A stretch of DNA of 64,000 nucleotides from Rostratula benghalensis. Taxonomy: Eukaryota > Chordata > Aves > Charadriiformes > Rostratulidae. The DNA lies in the NCBI GenBank assembly GCA_013399305.1, contig VXAI01000009.1:895604-959603 (forward strand), read 5' to 3'. Below are positions 1-13,600 of this stretch, in pieces. The notes under the pieces were generated by a model. The model was not told the DNA's origin. It made no database searches and was given only the letters and a program-made list of their open reading frames with translations. Made by a program: the position numbers and the translations under genes. The stretch's first letter is position 1. Each line of letters begins with the position of its first letter.

Positions 1-3000
1 TTCTGTTAGAGGAAGCCAAGTGTTTCCACACAGCAATGGTGTATCTGGGGGGGTATGTGTATCAACACAGCATGGGGAGACAGAGATGGCAAGTTAATTG
101 AATTATGTCCAATTAGTAGCCAGCTTTAGTTTGAAAAACCGTTTTAAATGAAATTTAAAAATGAATATTGTCACTCCTCAGTTTGTGAGTCCTGAGGAGA
201 CCGACTGTTGAGAAGGACAAAAGAATTAAGCAGTCCGGATATTATATATCCTATTATATTGATATTCCTTCACACTCTGTGAAGTTTATTTTTTTAATAG
301 TACTAAGGCTCTGAGTGAGAGGGGTAGAGGAGGAAACATTTTCTCATTTTGTCATTTCCAGTGCAAGTTTCCTGATGAGCAGATGTACACAAATTACAGT
401 AAGCACTGGTTTTCAGTGGCTGATCAACTGGGAAATACTTTGTCTTCACCTTCTCTTACTTACTGGCTTGGTTAGACTGTCAGAAACTGTGATCTTATGA
501 TGGTAATCTCTTATAAGACTTTTTTTTGTTTTGATCTGAGATTTGAATATGCATTTGAAATGAGATGGCATTTGTGTGCCTGTGCAAAATTTTCATCTGT
601 AGGGATTTCTTTGCATCCCTAAATGACAGAGGAGCAAGCATTCATGTTCAATGGTGGTGTACTCTAAGAGTGTATAAACAGATGCAAATAACATAATGCA
701 ACACAAGCAAACTCCTCTCAGGTTATTTTAGATGGCTGTGTTTGTGTTAATCATACTAGTTTCTGTAGTCCTTAGGTATAAGTAAGTCTCTTTTGGGATA
801 CCTGTCATCTGACCTGTTTTAAGAGCCTTTCTTGGGGTGAGTCAAACCATGAAAAATAGCACTTGTTTCTCTGACTACAAAACCAGACATCAGTGTTGGT
901 TCAGAGGAACTTGCTTACATGAACACACGCTTTTAATAACTAGTTTCCTCTGTTTATCACCTACTTTTCTGAATTCCTCTGGCTTTTAAGTGGGGCAATA
1001 ATATGTGGGGTTTTTTAAACTTAATCCATCTGAGTTGATTGAACACAAATTGTCATAGAAGTTTTTGGTATAGCAGCACATGTATATTTGTGATGTTAGG
1101 CTCAATTTGAGACAGTTTATTTCTTGGGGGGGAAAAAAAAATGCAACTATCTGACCTCTTTTTTTGATATTAGAGCTAATCATGTCTTGATAGATGATCA
1201 GCTCATAATTACCTAGGGTAACTTGGGATAGGGGAGATGAAGAATTGGAATAACTCCAGTAAGCAAAGCCACAGGAAATGGGTAAATCAAGCCATAAGAA
1301 TGTACACTGAGGGATTAACACAATGAAAGAAAATTTTGGTGACCATTACAGTGGACATGAAGGCACTTGGCCTAAAGCAGAGTTGGAGGTCTACACTGGT
1401 GCAGCTCTTCTGGATTATGGCTCTATCTGGACCTAAACTGTCTCAGACCTAAATTAATTTGGAGTCTGTGTAGCCCTGGTTCTATTAAACAGTGAGTGGC
1501 TTCTGAATGTTTTTGATCAGTATTGCTCCATGTACAATATGTATTGCACCAGTGAGTATGTAGAGCATTGAATACCAAAAAAGGAAAAAAAATATTTTTT
1601 TTCTTTTCATGCATGTAATTATCCCATCGATACTCTTGGCAAACATATCTAAACCAAACATATCTAAAATCTGCATATCAGGACAATTGAGATGTACGCA
1701 GGCTGCATTTTACTTCCTTTAATTTTTAATTCAATTATGTACTTCTCCGAAACCAGCTATTCACCAAGCAGCAGGACCTTTCAATCAAAGCATCCCCTGC
1801 ACTCCATTACTGACCTAGTCGTATTTCCATTCAGTCCTTCACCTCTGTCATAAGACAGCCTTACTGACATTCCAGGTATGTCAAACCATGGCAAGTGGCT
1901 TTCATTTATTACAGTTGCAAGCTTCTTTGGTCCCTCTTTTCCTTAAGTTTGTAGACTATTTTGGCACTAGGAGCCCTGAGTTTAAGTTTGTTGGGTTTTG
2001 GTTGTGTTTTTTTTTACTGTAGACACTAGCATAATGAAAATAGTACAAGTACCCAAGCTGACTGAGGACTTGAATGAAACACAGCTTGTATTGCATATGC
2101 CAACTTTCAGCCATCAAAAGGTAATTTAATTTGGCCTTCTGAGAAACTAAATTTTTGTTTTAGAGCCATAATGATTAAAAAAGGTTGGGAGGAAGAGTGT
2201 TCAAAATGTTTTTGAAAACCGCGTGCTACTAGGAAAATCTCCATCACTGTATTTAAAAAATTTTGTTTGAAACTGGAAAAGTTGTATAAGCAATTTTGTA
2301 GTAATTTTTTAATGAATAAATTCTATTAACATTCTTTGTTTCTTCTTGGATGAATTAGTTCATTGCATGATTTACTCTTCTTTTCAGAAAAGAAGCTCAG
2401 GATTCCCTTAAGAAAAATATGTAGTCCACGTGTATTAATAGTCCTTTTCTCACCTTTAATCCTCACAAAGATATATGGATGCACAGTTCCTGATGGTTTT
2501 ACACGATGTTTCAGGTATAGATATATAGTTATTTACAATAGTTCATTTTACTAAATTACTAAAGTATTTTTGGGTTAAGAGCACCACTGCTACTCTAGGC
2601 TTATTATTAAATTGCAGTGGTAACAGTAATCAGACCAAGTTTTCTAATCTGTGCTGTTGCACATGCAGAGCACAGTAGAATATTTTCATTCTTGTAGTTC
2701 ATTATTGGTAGGTATCCTCAGCTTCAAGTATGTGTTACATACACTGCTGTTTACAGAGGAGCTGAAATAAGCCAATATGTCCTGCATAACTCATACTGGT
2801 GCCTGTCACTCTGGATTGTTCTGGTATTACACTTCCACTTACCGTATTGCTTTCAGCTCTTGCCTTGAAGGACATCTCTGAAAATCTTCCCATGCAAAGG
2901 ACTCTGCTATGACTTTTGAAATACAACAGACTCTCTGCTAGAAGTGCAAACTAGGTCTAGATGTTGTGATGTTTTTCATTACCAAAGATGTGGACCTCAC

Positions 3001-4379
3001 TAAATGATAGGGTAAATTAAGAATATAGAGTAACTATCCATGGTCTTTCTTTGACTCTTAACAGTAAAAAAGATGAATTATTACTCCTAGCTTAGAACAT
3101 CACTGCTTTATAATGTATATACTTTTTCATGTATTTTTTTTTCCTTCCTTGGGGATGTATTTTTTGTTTTTCAAGCTTGGATATTGCTTTGGGTCTTTGT
3201 GTCTGGCAATAAACTTATACACTAATTTTTGGTGTCACAGTTTTTGTTGTAATGACAATGTGCTGCTCTGGCACACACTGTTCAGGCTGCTAAAAGAGTA
3301 TTGTTTGGGAAGATGGAAAGTTTTAAGATATACAAGTTTTAACTGGCAACAGGACAAGCCAAGAGATGGATATGTGAGGAGAAAGATGTATCAGAAATAA
3401 AAGAAGACCTGTTTAAAATCTTGGGGGTTACTTTTTTTTTCTCAAAAAGGTAAAGGTAATTAAAGTTGGGTACATCCCACTGATCAATGAATAAAGGGAT
3501 GGACATAATTCAGAGTTGGGCTGTTAAGATTCTTTTTTTGTTTACTGAAGAGGACTGTGAAGACATCTGCCGTTACTAGGTAGTAAGTAACATATTCCAT
3601 ATGTGAAAACAAATCAATATCATGTTGCAATTTATTTTCCATTTTGTAAATTATATAAGCTGAGACATCATGTAGTATTTCTGCCATATACTTTTTAGAG
3701 GAGGATTCAGTTCTCAAGTCCTGTGTGGAGCACTGTAAGAATATCTTACACAGCAAGCATGCAGTGTGAGCACTGCTACTGCTTTCCTTCATTGAGATAT
3801 GCTTAGTTATTCATTCCTGTTTGAAGTCTTAAGAAGTCCTGTCTGGGAGAGTTGGTTATGAAATACCTTGACCTGTATCTCATTAACACATAGAAGCAGT
3901 GCTTTCACACTTCTGTTCCATTTTTTTCCTAGAGGTAGAATAAGATAATGTAACATTCCTTTTGTGTGTTTATTTCTTGCTTGTCATGTGTGAGAAGAGT
4001 CTTATAAAGAAACTCCATAATCTTAAGTTGTGAATGAAATCAGGCAATTGGGGGTAGCTGATTCCAAAACCAAACCACCTTTGTTTGAGAACACCCTTCT
4101 GTTAATTCCCAGCTGTTCATAACAGCTGGAGTTCATCCAGAGTCCTCTGCTGAATTGGGTTAGAGAGGAGAGGAGGTAAGTTCTTCAGGCCCAACCTCTT
4201 CACGAGGACTCCTGATACATACATGTGCTTGGTGCAGATAGTTTCTTCATTCATAGAAGGGAAACTTCTAGTCCTATCCTATATTAGCATATCAATGCTA
4301 TAGCATTTCATCACAACTTACAAGATCATCATATGCTTTTATTTGGATGGATGAAATGGTGTTTAGACTGTAACATTAA
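1..4379. other. Unique non-coding DNA, no gene recognised
   Basis: AT-rich sequence with stops in all frames at ordinary density. The longest start-to-stop frame is 111 codons (minus strand, 986-1321); it is low-complexity in character and resembles no family I know. There is a G7 followed by A9 near 1126-1141 and a T9 near 2007. The only gene-like signal is a pyrimidine-rich 3' splice-site pattern ending at 2387, followed by a short open frame of 11 codons in one phase; alone this is weak. No interspersed repeat was recognised. Confidence 0.6.
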
Positions 4380-4436
4380 ATTATAATTTAATATTACAGT
4401 GTAACATAATGTTACACTGTAACATTAAATTATGAT
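4380..4436. repeat. 57-bp near-perfect palindrome (hairpin/cruciform)
   Basis: The left arm 4385-4407 and right arm 4409-4431 are 23 bp each, with 22 of 23 positions complementary and a single base (4408) as spacer. Pairing extends outward to 4380/4436 with one more mismatch. Inside the left flank lies a second, perfect 18-bp palindrome of the form ATTAAATTATAATTTAAT, so the block holds nested symmetry and a direct repeat of ACTGTAACATTAAATTAT on either side. It carries no recognisable transposon terminus or flanking target duplication. It could be a relic of a small inverted-repeat element or an inverted duplication made during replication. Confidence 0.9.
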
Positions 4437-7400
4437 CTTTGAGGAAAAGACTGACTTCAGCATTTCTTTGTTCTGATAAATTTAATTTATTCATTTCCCA
4501 GGAACACAATTTTTTATATGGATGCATGTATTTCTGGCTATCAGATGTGTGAGGGAACTGATACTGTCATCTTTATATAGATAGATATATATGAAATCTT
4601 AACATGTTTTGCAAAGTATTTACGATTTAGAATACATCGAAGCACCATACCTGGTTTGTGCCATGGAAGGTAGTAATGTTATGAATGTTCTGCTGGAATT
4701 TGTTTCACAGTTTTGTTAGTGCAGTAAAGACGATGCTGCACAAATGAACCCAATGTTCTTAGGTAACTAACTTAATGACTAAGCATCCAGTCCTCTGATT
4801 TCACTCAGCTTTTCTGCTTTTTGTCTGGAAACCCTTACAATGTTAAAAACAAAGTCCATTCCTTTTAAGTTTTCCTGGTAGTCTGTCAGGCCAGAAAAAG
4901 ATAGCAGAGAACACACTGCTAGATTTTTATTTTGTAAACTAAGGAGTAATTTTTTCTAGGATTTTTCTTGATTCATTTATTGGTAGCACATCCCTGGGTT
5001 GCTATACAGTTCTTCTCTAACTAGACTGGCTAGAGCAATGACGTTAATTCTCAGTTGCCAAAGCTTTTATATATGCCACATGTGCAATAGTGATACCAAT
5101 GTGACAAATTGCAGAGTCATCTGATAAATTGTATTTACATCCACCTTTGACCACCTCACCTGCTTTCTGCCACTAAAATACCTCCACAGGGATTTATTCA
5201 ACATTCCAAACCTCAGAGTAGCTTCAAACATCTGCTAATTTTAAAAAAAAATAAAAATCAACCTGCCAAAGAAAAATTTCCTGCCATTCTAGCCAATGAA
5301 GTACTCTCTGCCTCCAAAAAATACACTGGCCTATGTAAAAAAAAAAATAATTGTGCCAATAATCAGCTGTACACCCATGGCAAAGTTTAGTACTCTCTAA
5401 ACCTTCATATTTTAGAGACCTTTGGGTTCAGTCAGATATACTGTCTCAGGCTGTCCTGAGATAGTTTAAACCTGGATGTTTTTATCTATAAAATTCCATT
5501 GGAATGCAGTAGTTTTCAGTTCACATGTGCAAAGTTAGCTTGTGTGCCCAGTGATGATAGTAGGAATAGTTTTGGGTTGCTGAGCTCTTGAAAAATGTCT
5601 TCAGTTATGGTACAGATATATTTCCTGGAAGCTTTGGCCCGTGATTCTTTTGCTGAAACTATATTGGTGTCCACTGCTAATAAATTGTCTAAAGGCTTTT
5701 GTCTTTGGAAGACTATGATTTAATTCTAGCAGGAGTGTGTATTGGCAGTGTTCATATTTATGGTCTGATGGCTCTATGTACTTAAACAGGGAACTATATT
5801 TAAATTTGACATTAGGCATTTGCTTCAAAAGTACCCTCTGAAACAAGATGTTAGTTGGCTTTTGAACAACTTTCTTAAACGAAGTCACAGGCCATTTAGT
5901 CTCTGTTAATGGCAGATGGATGATCTTAAGGGGAACAAGTGGCTTCACAAAGCAGATATTTGCAGCTTCATTTAAAAATGAACTTTATGAACTGCTTAGT
6001 TGATGGTACTGAAGAGAACAGCTAAATACAGGACTTCTAATATGAAAAAAATGAGAGCACCAGTAAATACGTGGAATAGTTTGGGATAGCAGCCCAACAT
6101 CTGTGGTATGAAGAGCTGGCCAGGAAATACTCTGCAACAGGCTGTACTTTACTGTGCAGTCTACAGTATTCTTGGCTCCAGTATCTTATTCAGCAATAAA
6201 AAATAATGTGCAATATAATGTTTGATAGTCACCACTATTGTGAAAATATGATCACATGTGGAAGTATTTCATAACCACTTGCAAACATCTTTGCTTTTAA
6301 AAATGTACTTATGTACTGCTTTAAAATATTTCTTATTGCCTAATAGGGGATGCACTTCTAAATAATTCTTTTCTCAAAACTGTTCACTCCACCTCTTCAA
6401 ACAGACACTTTGAAGAGATCACTGTTTTTGTGACTCGTCCAAAATGTGTGAAATATCTTGTTCTGTGTCAAGCTGTTATACAGGCCCCTTGCCAGCCAAG
6501 TACATTCTTTTTTAAATTGTTGGAGATACTGGGACAGAGAGAAGTAAACAAAAAAGAGCCACTTTAATTAATGGTAGGAATACTCAACACACGTTTCCCA
6601 AATAGTCACTAAAGGGAAAACACATTTTTTTCCACAATAAAATGTAGTTCTTGTGAGAAATGCCAGGCCAATAAAATTAGAAACTGATGTTTTCAAATTG
6701 ATTTGTGAGAGTACAGTGAGAAACTGTAGAAATTACTCATTATTGCAGCTAGATACATCTAAAAATGATAATGGACACTGCCTATAAGTACTAGTAATGT
6801 TTATGGAAGGAATACTTATATTATGCTTTTAGAATTAAGTTCTGTATATGAAAGATAAATATGGTTGTGGTAAGAACAGGTCTCATCAGTAAAAATTTTG
6901 TAAATCTGATTTTTTTTTTTTAAGCATCTCCCTCTAGTGAAATTCCTGTTTGTAACTTTGTTCCATAAAGGCTTCTGTGTTATTTAAAAACTTGTTTTAA
7001 TGTAATGTGCTTAAGATGGATAGGGTCTTGCACAGGTGAACCTGGCAAACACAGAGGTTAATCAATCATTTAATTTCTGTTCCCTTAAAAGAAGCATGGA
7101 AGCAGGGAATGGAGAAAAATGAGAAGAAAATAATAATATTAACTAACATGCAGATGAAACACAAAATGAGTACATAATCTTTTTTCCCTTTCACTTCTGT
7201 TGGCATAAGGTCTTCTGGGACTTAAATATCTTTTAATTTTATTTTTTTTCCAGGATCAGATTTTCCTAATAATAACATCAGGGAGTAATTGGCATATATA
7301 AAGTCACTTCTGTGAGTATAAATACTGAAGAGATAAATAAATGGTTTTGTCCATGTGCTTTGTGTTTCTCTGAAACTATTCTCTAAACCTTGCTCTGTTT

Positions 7401-10400
7401 CTTTCATTAAGTGAAAAAAAAAACCCCAAATAAACAAACAGCAGAGAAGGCAGGAATGAAAAGGTGTTCTGAATTATTTTAAATAACTAAATATGGATGT
7501 TAGTATGTTATATGTAGATATAGACATGTATACTAGTATCCCAAACTTAAACATTATATTAATGTAGTGTGCTATATTTATAAAGTTGTAATGGTTTATA
7601 GCAGTACCAGAATTCAATTTTTAAGTATTTTCCTTCCCTATTTAGTGTACCTTTTGGACATGGAACACATGCTTCTGAGGCAACTTCATAATGTCTAGAG
7701 ATCAGTTGCTGGGATGTATTTTTTTATAGGTTTAACGTATTTCTGCTGTTCCTGGAAATCAGGGGAAACATTTAGCTGTTTACTTAATTGTGCTTTTAAC
7801 CTGCCATGTGGCAGCAGAAGCAAGGAAACCTCACATGCTGCACTCTGCTGTCAGCTTTAAAAACACATCAGCAAGCATAGGGTATCAAATTCACACGTCT
7901 GTTTTTCCATGGCAAATAAGGGTTACCCTGTAGTGTAATATTAAAAGAAACAAGGCGATCTGTTTTGAAGAGAAGCTGCTTTTGGAATTGTCTCTGTAAA
8001 TAGCTTTCTTAATCGCTTTTTCATTAGTCATGCGTGGAAGTAATTTCAGTTATTTGATAGAAGAATCCCTATAGACTAATTAATTCATCTTGACTCACTA
8101 TAACGTGTGCTTGAGAATGCTACTCAGTGCTTCATTGCTGCAAGCATTGCATATGTGGTTCTCAGCAGTCTTCCCAGCGGGGTTTGCCCCTGGGTGGGTT
8201 GGTGCACTTATGGTTGTAACCTGCATGATGAGGACGCGTACCCTCTTAGCAATCTTTCTAGGAAGCCACCTAGACGTAAAAATACTATAGCTCTGTTCAG
8301 CTGCAGCTTGATGTTAAATACTAAAAACCCTTGTATGCTGTTTTGGAGCTAATTGTAGATTCTTGGTGTAGTTCTATTTAGTTTTCTGTTTCTTCTGTGA
8401 GAAATGTCTTGCTTAGCTGAGATCTACTGTTCCCCAACTTCTCAGCCCTGATCCTCCCTCAAAAGTGAAAAAAAGAGGGCAAAAGTGCAACGGAGCTAGC
8501 AACAAATAGGGAAAAAAGAGAATGAGAATGGAAGGGGAAGAAGATTAAAACCTGTTTTCTTCAAATTGTTTTTCATTTTGATGACAAATTGATCTAGCTT
8601 CCATTAAAATGAATGTAAGTCCATTCAAATTTACTGAAATTAGATTCAGTTGCCACTTGCTAAATTGCATTTATTTTCAAATCCATTTATTGTCTTTTGG
8701 AATGGACAGTTGTGAAATATTCATAAATGCTGATTTTAAACTGTTGGGATATGGTCAATTTTAGAACAGTATTGTCAACCAATGTTGAACTTCTTGTTTA
8801 AATTATTGTAATGCCTTCTAAAAATAACATTCTCTTTGCTATTTGTTACAGAGTTGCTGCTTGAGAAAAATATCAACAAATACTGGAGGATCTAGCTTGT
8901 TTTTCTTGCTTTGATCTCCATATTTAGATGCCATAGTACTAGGGTTAGGAATACTGTGCAAGGGTCTTCACACAAATTCCATGTTTCATTACATGGAAAT
9001 CCAAAATCTACAATCAGAATGTTGTAAAAGCTTGGGTTTGCATACATAAATTCGGGGCCATAACTGCAGACTTCTCCTTTATTAAGCCTGTTAATCAATA
9101 TATACGTGTATTTTAATTTCATGTCATAGTGTAATGATTACTGTGCCATGAATTTCACTAGGTGTTCAGGTAACAAAAACCACATGAAAATTAGTTTTCA
9201 ATATAACATATTGGGGCTTTGGAAAAAGAATGGGGATGTTTTGACAATAAAATGTATGGCATTTCCTGTTGGTTGAAATTTTGGTTTGCTTACTAAGTTA
9301 ATATTTAATGTTAGCGTTGGCAAGGCAAACTTCTCTAGGAAAATATCAGTGCGAATTTTACTAGTGAGATGGGAGTACAGGCCATAAAAATTCTCAGTTT
9401 CCCTTTTAAAAACTTAATCCATTTGTCCAACAGGAATGAATACAGAAGGACTAGACATTTTGAACTTCCCTCACATCTGGGTATAGCAGTGTATTTTGAC
9501 TCCAAGCACAATAAAACAATCGTACTTGCTGGTGGTATATGACATAATGACCCAAATATGTTTTTAAAAAATCATTTATTGCTGTACATAAACAGCTAAG
9601 TTAGCACAAGGGATGATAAAATAACATTGGTAATTCTTCCTTTAGCTGGGAACCATTGGTGGCCCATTAGGATTCCAGATGTAGCCGTGTGTGCTTTTCC
9701 ATTTGTTTTCTAATGTCTAGTGCTTGGGCCCTTGGTACCTTGGCTGTGGTTGTCAAGCGTGTTGGCTTTTCAGCTTGAGGTCTTCCTGGAGAAACACACT
9801 GGCCGAGCTGATAGCTATAAAGCAGCTTATTGTCTTGGGCCTAGTTTGTTGGGACTAGCTGGAGTGAGGGCAGCTTCCTGTCAAAGGTCAAACACCAGCT
9901 TGACCGAGTTTTCTATGGTAAACACTTGCAACTGGACCTCAAAATATAGATGGTGAAATATAAATAAGGTATTTCAAAAGATTAGTTAAAAGACAGCAAT
10001 CTGTGACAGTTCATATCTGCTGAAAGTATGTTGGATTACATTCAGGTACTGGAGTATTATGTGGAAAACGTTCTCTAATTTCTTTTGCAGGCAATAAGTT
10101 AAAATGGAGTAATGAAAGAGGAAAAAAATACTAGAGAAAGTAACAATGATGAGTTCTCTTTGCTTGAAAGCTAAAATAAAACCTTTACTTTGTTTTGTAT
10201 GAGTCAGGATTCACAGCTGTCTTTAGCTATTGATAGTCTTGTGGTGTTGATTTAAGAAAAAACACTTAACACATCAACCCTACATTAAGCAAAGACTTGG
10301 TAAGAACAGAGCTGCAGTTAATTTAAGGTCAGTGTATTGGTACTTATTTATACAGATTCCGGCTGTCAAAACTTTTGAGTCCCTTAGTCCAGCTGAGTTT

Positions 10401-10580
10401 CTTGGGACTATTTATGTGAGTAGCTCTCATCTAGAAGTAACTGTTTGTCATTCTGGCCCTACCTGATTTCAGTGAGAATATTTGAATAAGCACTGTTCAG
10501 TGTCATTACAGTCTGCAGTGTTGTGAATGTCTCTATTGAAATAGAAATTCAGTGGCCATGTAAAAAGTGTATTGTGAAAT
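4437..10580. other. Unique non-coding DNA with simple A/T tracts
   Basis: No gene is recognised. Start-to-stop frames reach 115 codons (minus strand, 5601-5948), with a product unlike any family I know. Homopolymer runs include A9 near 5243, A11 near 5337 and T12 near 6910. A 3' splice-site pattern occurs at about 7254 and another at about 8851, each followed by short open frames only. The part around 8565-8730 is AT-rich with many ATTTA/CATTTAT homeodomain-like words and no simple repeat, so it is a possible conserved non-coding element; this is inference only. Confidence 0.55.
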
Positions 10581-10660
10581 ACATTGGTTGGTTTTGTGGG
10601 GGGGTTTTGTGGCTTTTTTGATTGATTTTTTTGTTGTTGTTTTGGTTTTTGTTTTTGAAA
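10581..10660. repeat. T/G-rich low-complexity tract
   Basis: A stretch composed almost only of T and G on the plus strand, with a G7 run, TTGTTG units and long T runs. It reads as an interrupted (TTTG/TTG) simple repeat. A long minus-strand frame that crosses it is rich in Lys, Gln, Pro and Asn purely because of this composition and should not be called a gene. Confidence 0.8.
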
Positions 10661-13600
10661 TCTTTTATTCTGCGTGTGTGTTTGAATAGAACTGAGACTG
10701 AAACAAGGCAATCTGGCTATTCCTGAACTGTTTATGAACAGGTGCATAACCTTGCTTTCACATGTGTGTGTATTTTATATAAGAACCTATTAGTATAATG
10801 CAAATTGATCTGAGTTTACCCTTTTTGAAGTCCAAGAACATTGTAGAACTCTAAGGTACTTTGCGTCTCCTACATTAACTATGCTTACCTGGCATTAAGA
10901 ACATTTTTATTTTCTTAACTTTAAAGCCATGGTTTTAAAACCTGTGGCAGCATTTCTGAAACAATATAAATATAAAACAAAAAAAAATTTAAATATAAGA
11001 TAGTCTTAAGCTTTCTATTACAATTAAAATAAACCAGCTAGATTCAATAATAAATATGGGTTTGTAGCCCCACTAGCAAATACAGAACACAACAGCAGGA
11101 TTTGTTACTCAAGATGCAAAGCACAAAATGATTACCAGAGACCAAATGCGTACCTGTCTGGGAAGGTGCTGGTGGTAACCTGTTTGGCTTTAAGGACAAT
11201 ATTAATGTGACTTGTCATATGCAGAAGCTAAACAGGCAACATTTTTGCCCACTGGTAAGAACCTGGTGTAAGTAGCTCAGCTGAAGTCATGAGGACCAGT
11301 TGCATGCCTGTGGTCTTCTGGAAGACCAGTTTGAGAGGGTTCTGACCCAAATTAACCACAGCCTGGCCTATACCAATGAAGCTGCGGGCTAGGTGGGATT
11401 AAAACCCTCCTGCCCCCTGGTGAGGCTTCCTGTGCAGCAAAGACTGCAGAATTCCTGAGGTCACAGCCACAAGGTCCTTGCTGGTGTGTGGTTAGGACCA
11501 TCGTAAGCGACAGGAAAAGCCACTTTTTTTTGGGCGCGTTTTTTGTTGTTTTCTTTTCCTCTGCTTGCTACCAAAGTGTTTCTCAGAACAGAAAATAGGC
11601 TTGTGGACCTTTACCAAAATACCTGAATGAGCACCTCAGAAACAAATGAAACTGAAAGTGGATGGCTGGAAGGGGGGTATGGGCAGAGAGGAGTGTGTAG
11701 ACAGAAGGCAATGAAGTGACAGGCCCAGGCAGATGAGACTGGCCTCATCTTGTGGCACAGCTGTGTTGAGTAATCAAGAGCAGTACCTGAGTGTCGAGTT
11801 CTGAGCAGAACTGTCTGGAGTTCCTGTTTTTATAGCTAATCAGTACACCTAATTTCCTCCCTGAGCTGTATATATTTTCATTATACACCAGGTTGTTTAC
11901 TTCACTACTCATTTACCACGTTGATATGCCAAATATCATATCAAAAGAGGGCTAGATTTCAAATGGCAAAATTATCAGAAGTTTATGAAGTCTCTTATGC
12001 TAGTGGAGAATCAAAACAAAGTATAGTGAGAAGTATCTACCTTAACAGTATCTTATAATGGTAACAAGTTTTATGGGCACATCTGGCTTTAATTTTTCAG
12101 TATACCTGACTCTTATTTGTCTGTACCGTTAGATTTGTGCAGTGAAGTAGAGGGTGCTTCTGTAGAGGGTTATGTTTTTACCCTTCTCTGTTCGCAGCCT
12201 ACTAAGCATGAAATTGTAATCAATAGAGAAATTTTCTTAAAGAAATCCTCACTTTTATGTAACACTGAATTGTGATGCAGTCTAATCGACTTGACTAACT
12301 CATTCCACAGATAACTCAACATGATAGTTCCTTGCTTTGGTCACTTCTGCTCCAGTATTATGTTGCTATACAACTTCAGAATAGAACAATTCCTTTAGCA
12401 TGTGCAATATTAAAAATTGGGTAAATCCCAGCCCTTTGACTTTGCAAATTAGAATTCATATACCTATCAGCAGAATGTTGAGAAGCCATTGAAACTGCTA
12501 GGTAAACAAATGTCTCTGTAGATAATTCCATGTCCTTGTCAAGGTAGGCTACTGAAATCTGCCTGGTTAGTGGAATCTGCTCTGTCTGATGCACAATAGC
12601 ACCCAGTGACCAGTCTGCAGATACAAGTGTCGTGTTTTGAACCGATTCTCATAGGAGACAAAGACACTAAATCATTTAAGAAATCCGAAGTGCAGGAAAG
12701 TTGTTTGTTTTCTTTTTTTCAGCATTTGCACTCTTTGGCCATCAAGGATAAACACAACAAGCCAGCAGTACTTTGAGGATTCATATCACCCTCGACCTTT
12801 CTTGGGCTAAGCTGGAGCCAGCTGCTCTACAGCTGGGCAATGACTTGCAGCATGCATAAGGACACTTGCATACTGCTGCTGCCAATAGCCCCATACTGAG
12901 ATTCTGACAACAGTGTAATGTTTTTAGTGAAGTAACCCAAGATTTATACCCTCTTTTGAATTGGCTTCTCTATATGTCAAAGAGGAATTCAAAACAGGTC
13001 TTTCTAACTCTGACTGGTGAAGAGTTCTCCAGAACTCACCTCTGGTCTGGATCCTATTATAAAAAGAAGCTTTGGAAACGTAATGCTGGACACTGTTCCA
13101 GATGTTTCATGAAGGGGAGGAACTCTGTAGAGTAGATGACAAAATGGCAGAGGAATCAAATTTTTGTTTCTGTTCCTTGCAATAGATGGTCCTCTGGTTT
13201 TGTTATAGCTGTCTTGTTATAGCTGTACCTACTAGTACAAGAAAAAAGTTGGATTGCAGTGCAACAAAGATTTAACCAATAGAGGCCATGTATTGCTGGG
13301 TCTTGTAATCACTGAAGAATTTGTCATTTGAAATGTCCAAGTACTTACTTTTATACTTACTGCATTCTGGTTGCAGGGACATTTTGGTGGTGAATGAACT
13401 TATCTTTGTGTGTCAGTATGTGAAAGAAACGCCATTTATCTTGAAAAACACCACACAAACAGAGCAACACAAAAAAATGTTGACAATGTTCTCAGGGATT
13501 AAAATAACTGTTCCTGTATCTCTATGAATTATTTTCTCTCACCAGCATTTGAATATTGTAAAGACAGAAGCATTCTAGTGAACTATTAGATTCCTTCTGC

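Noticed and set aside
10469..10747. 92-codon minus frame rich in Lys, Gln and Pro
   Set aside because: Its middle is the translation of a T/G simple repeat.
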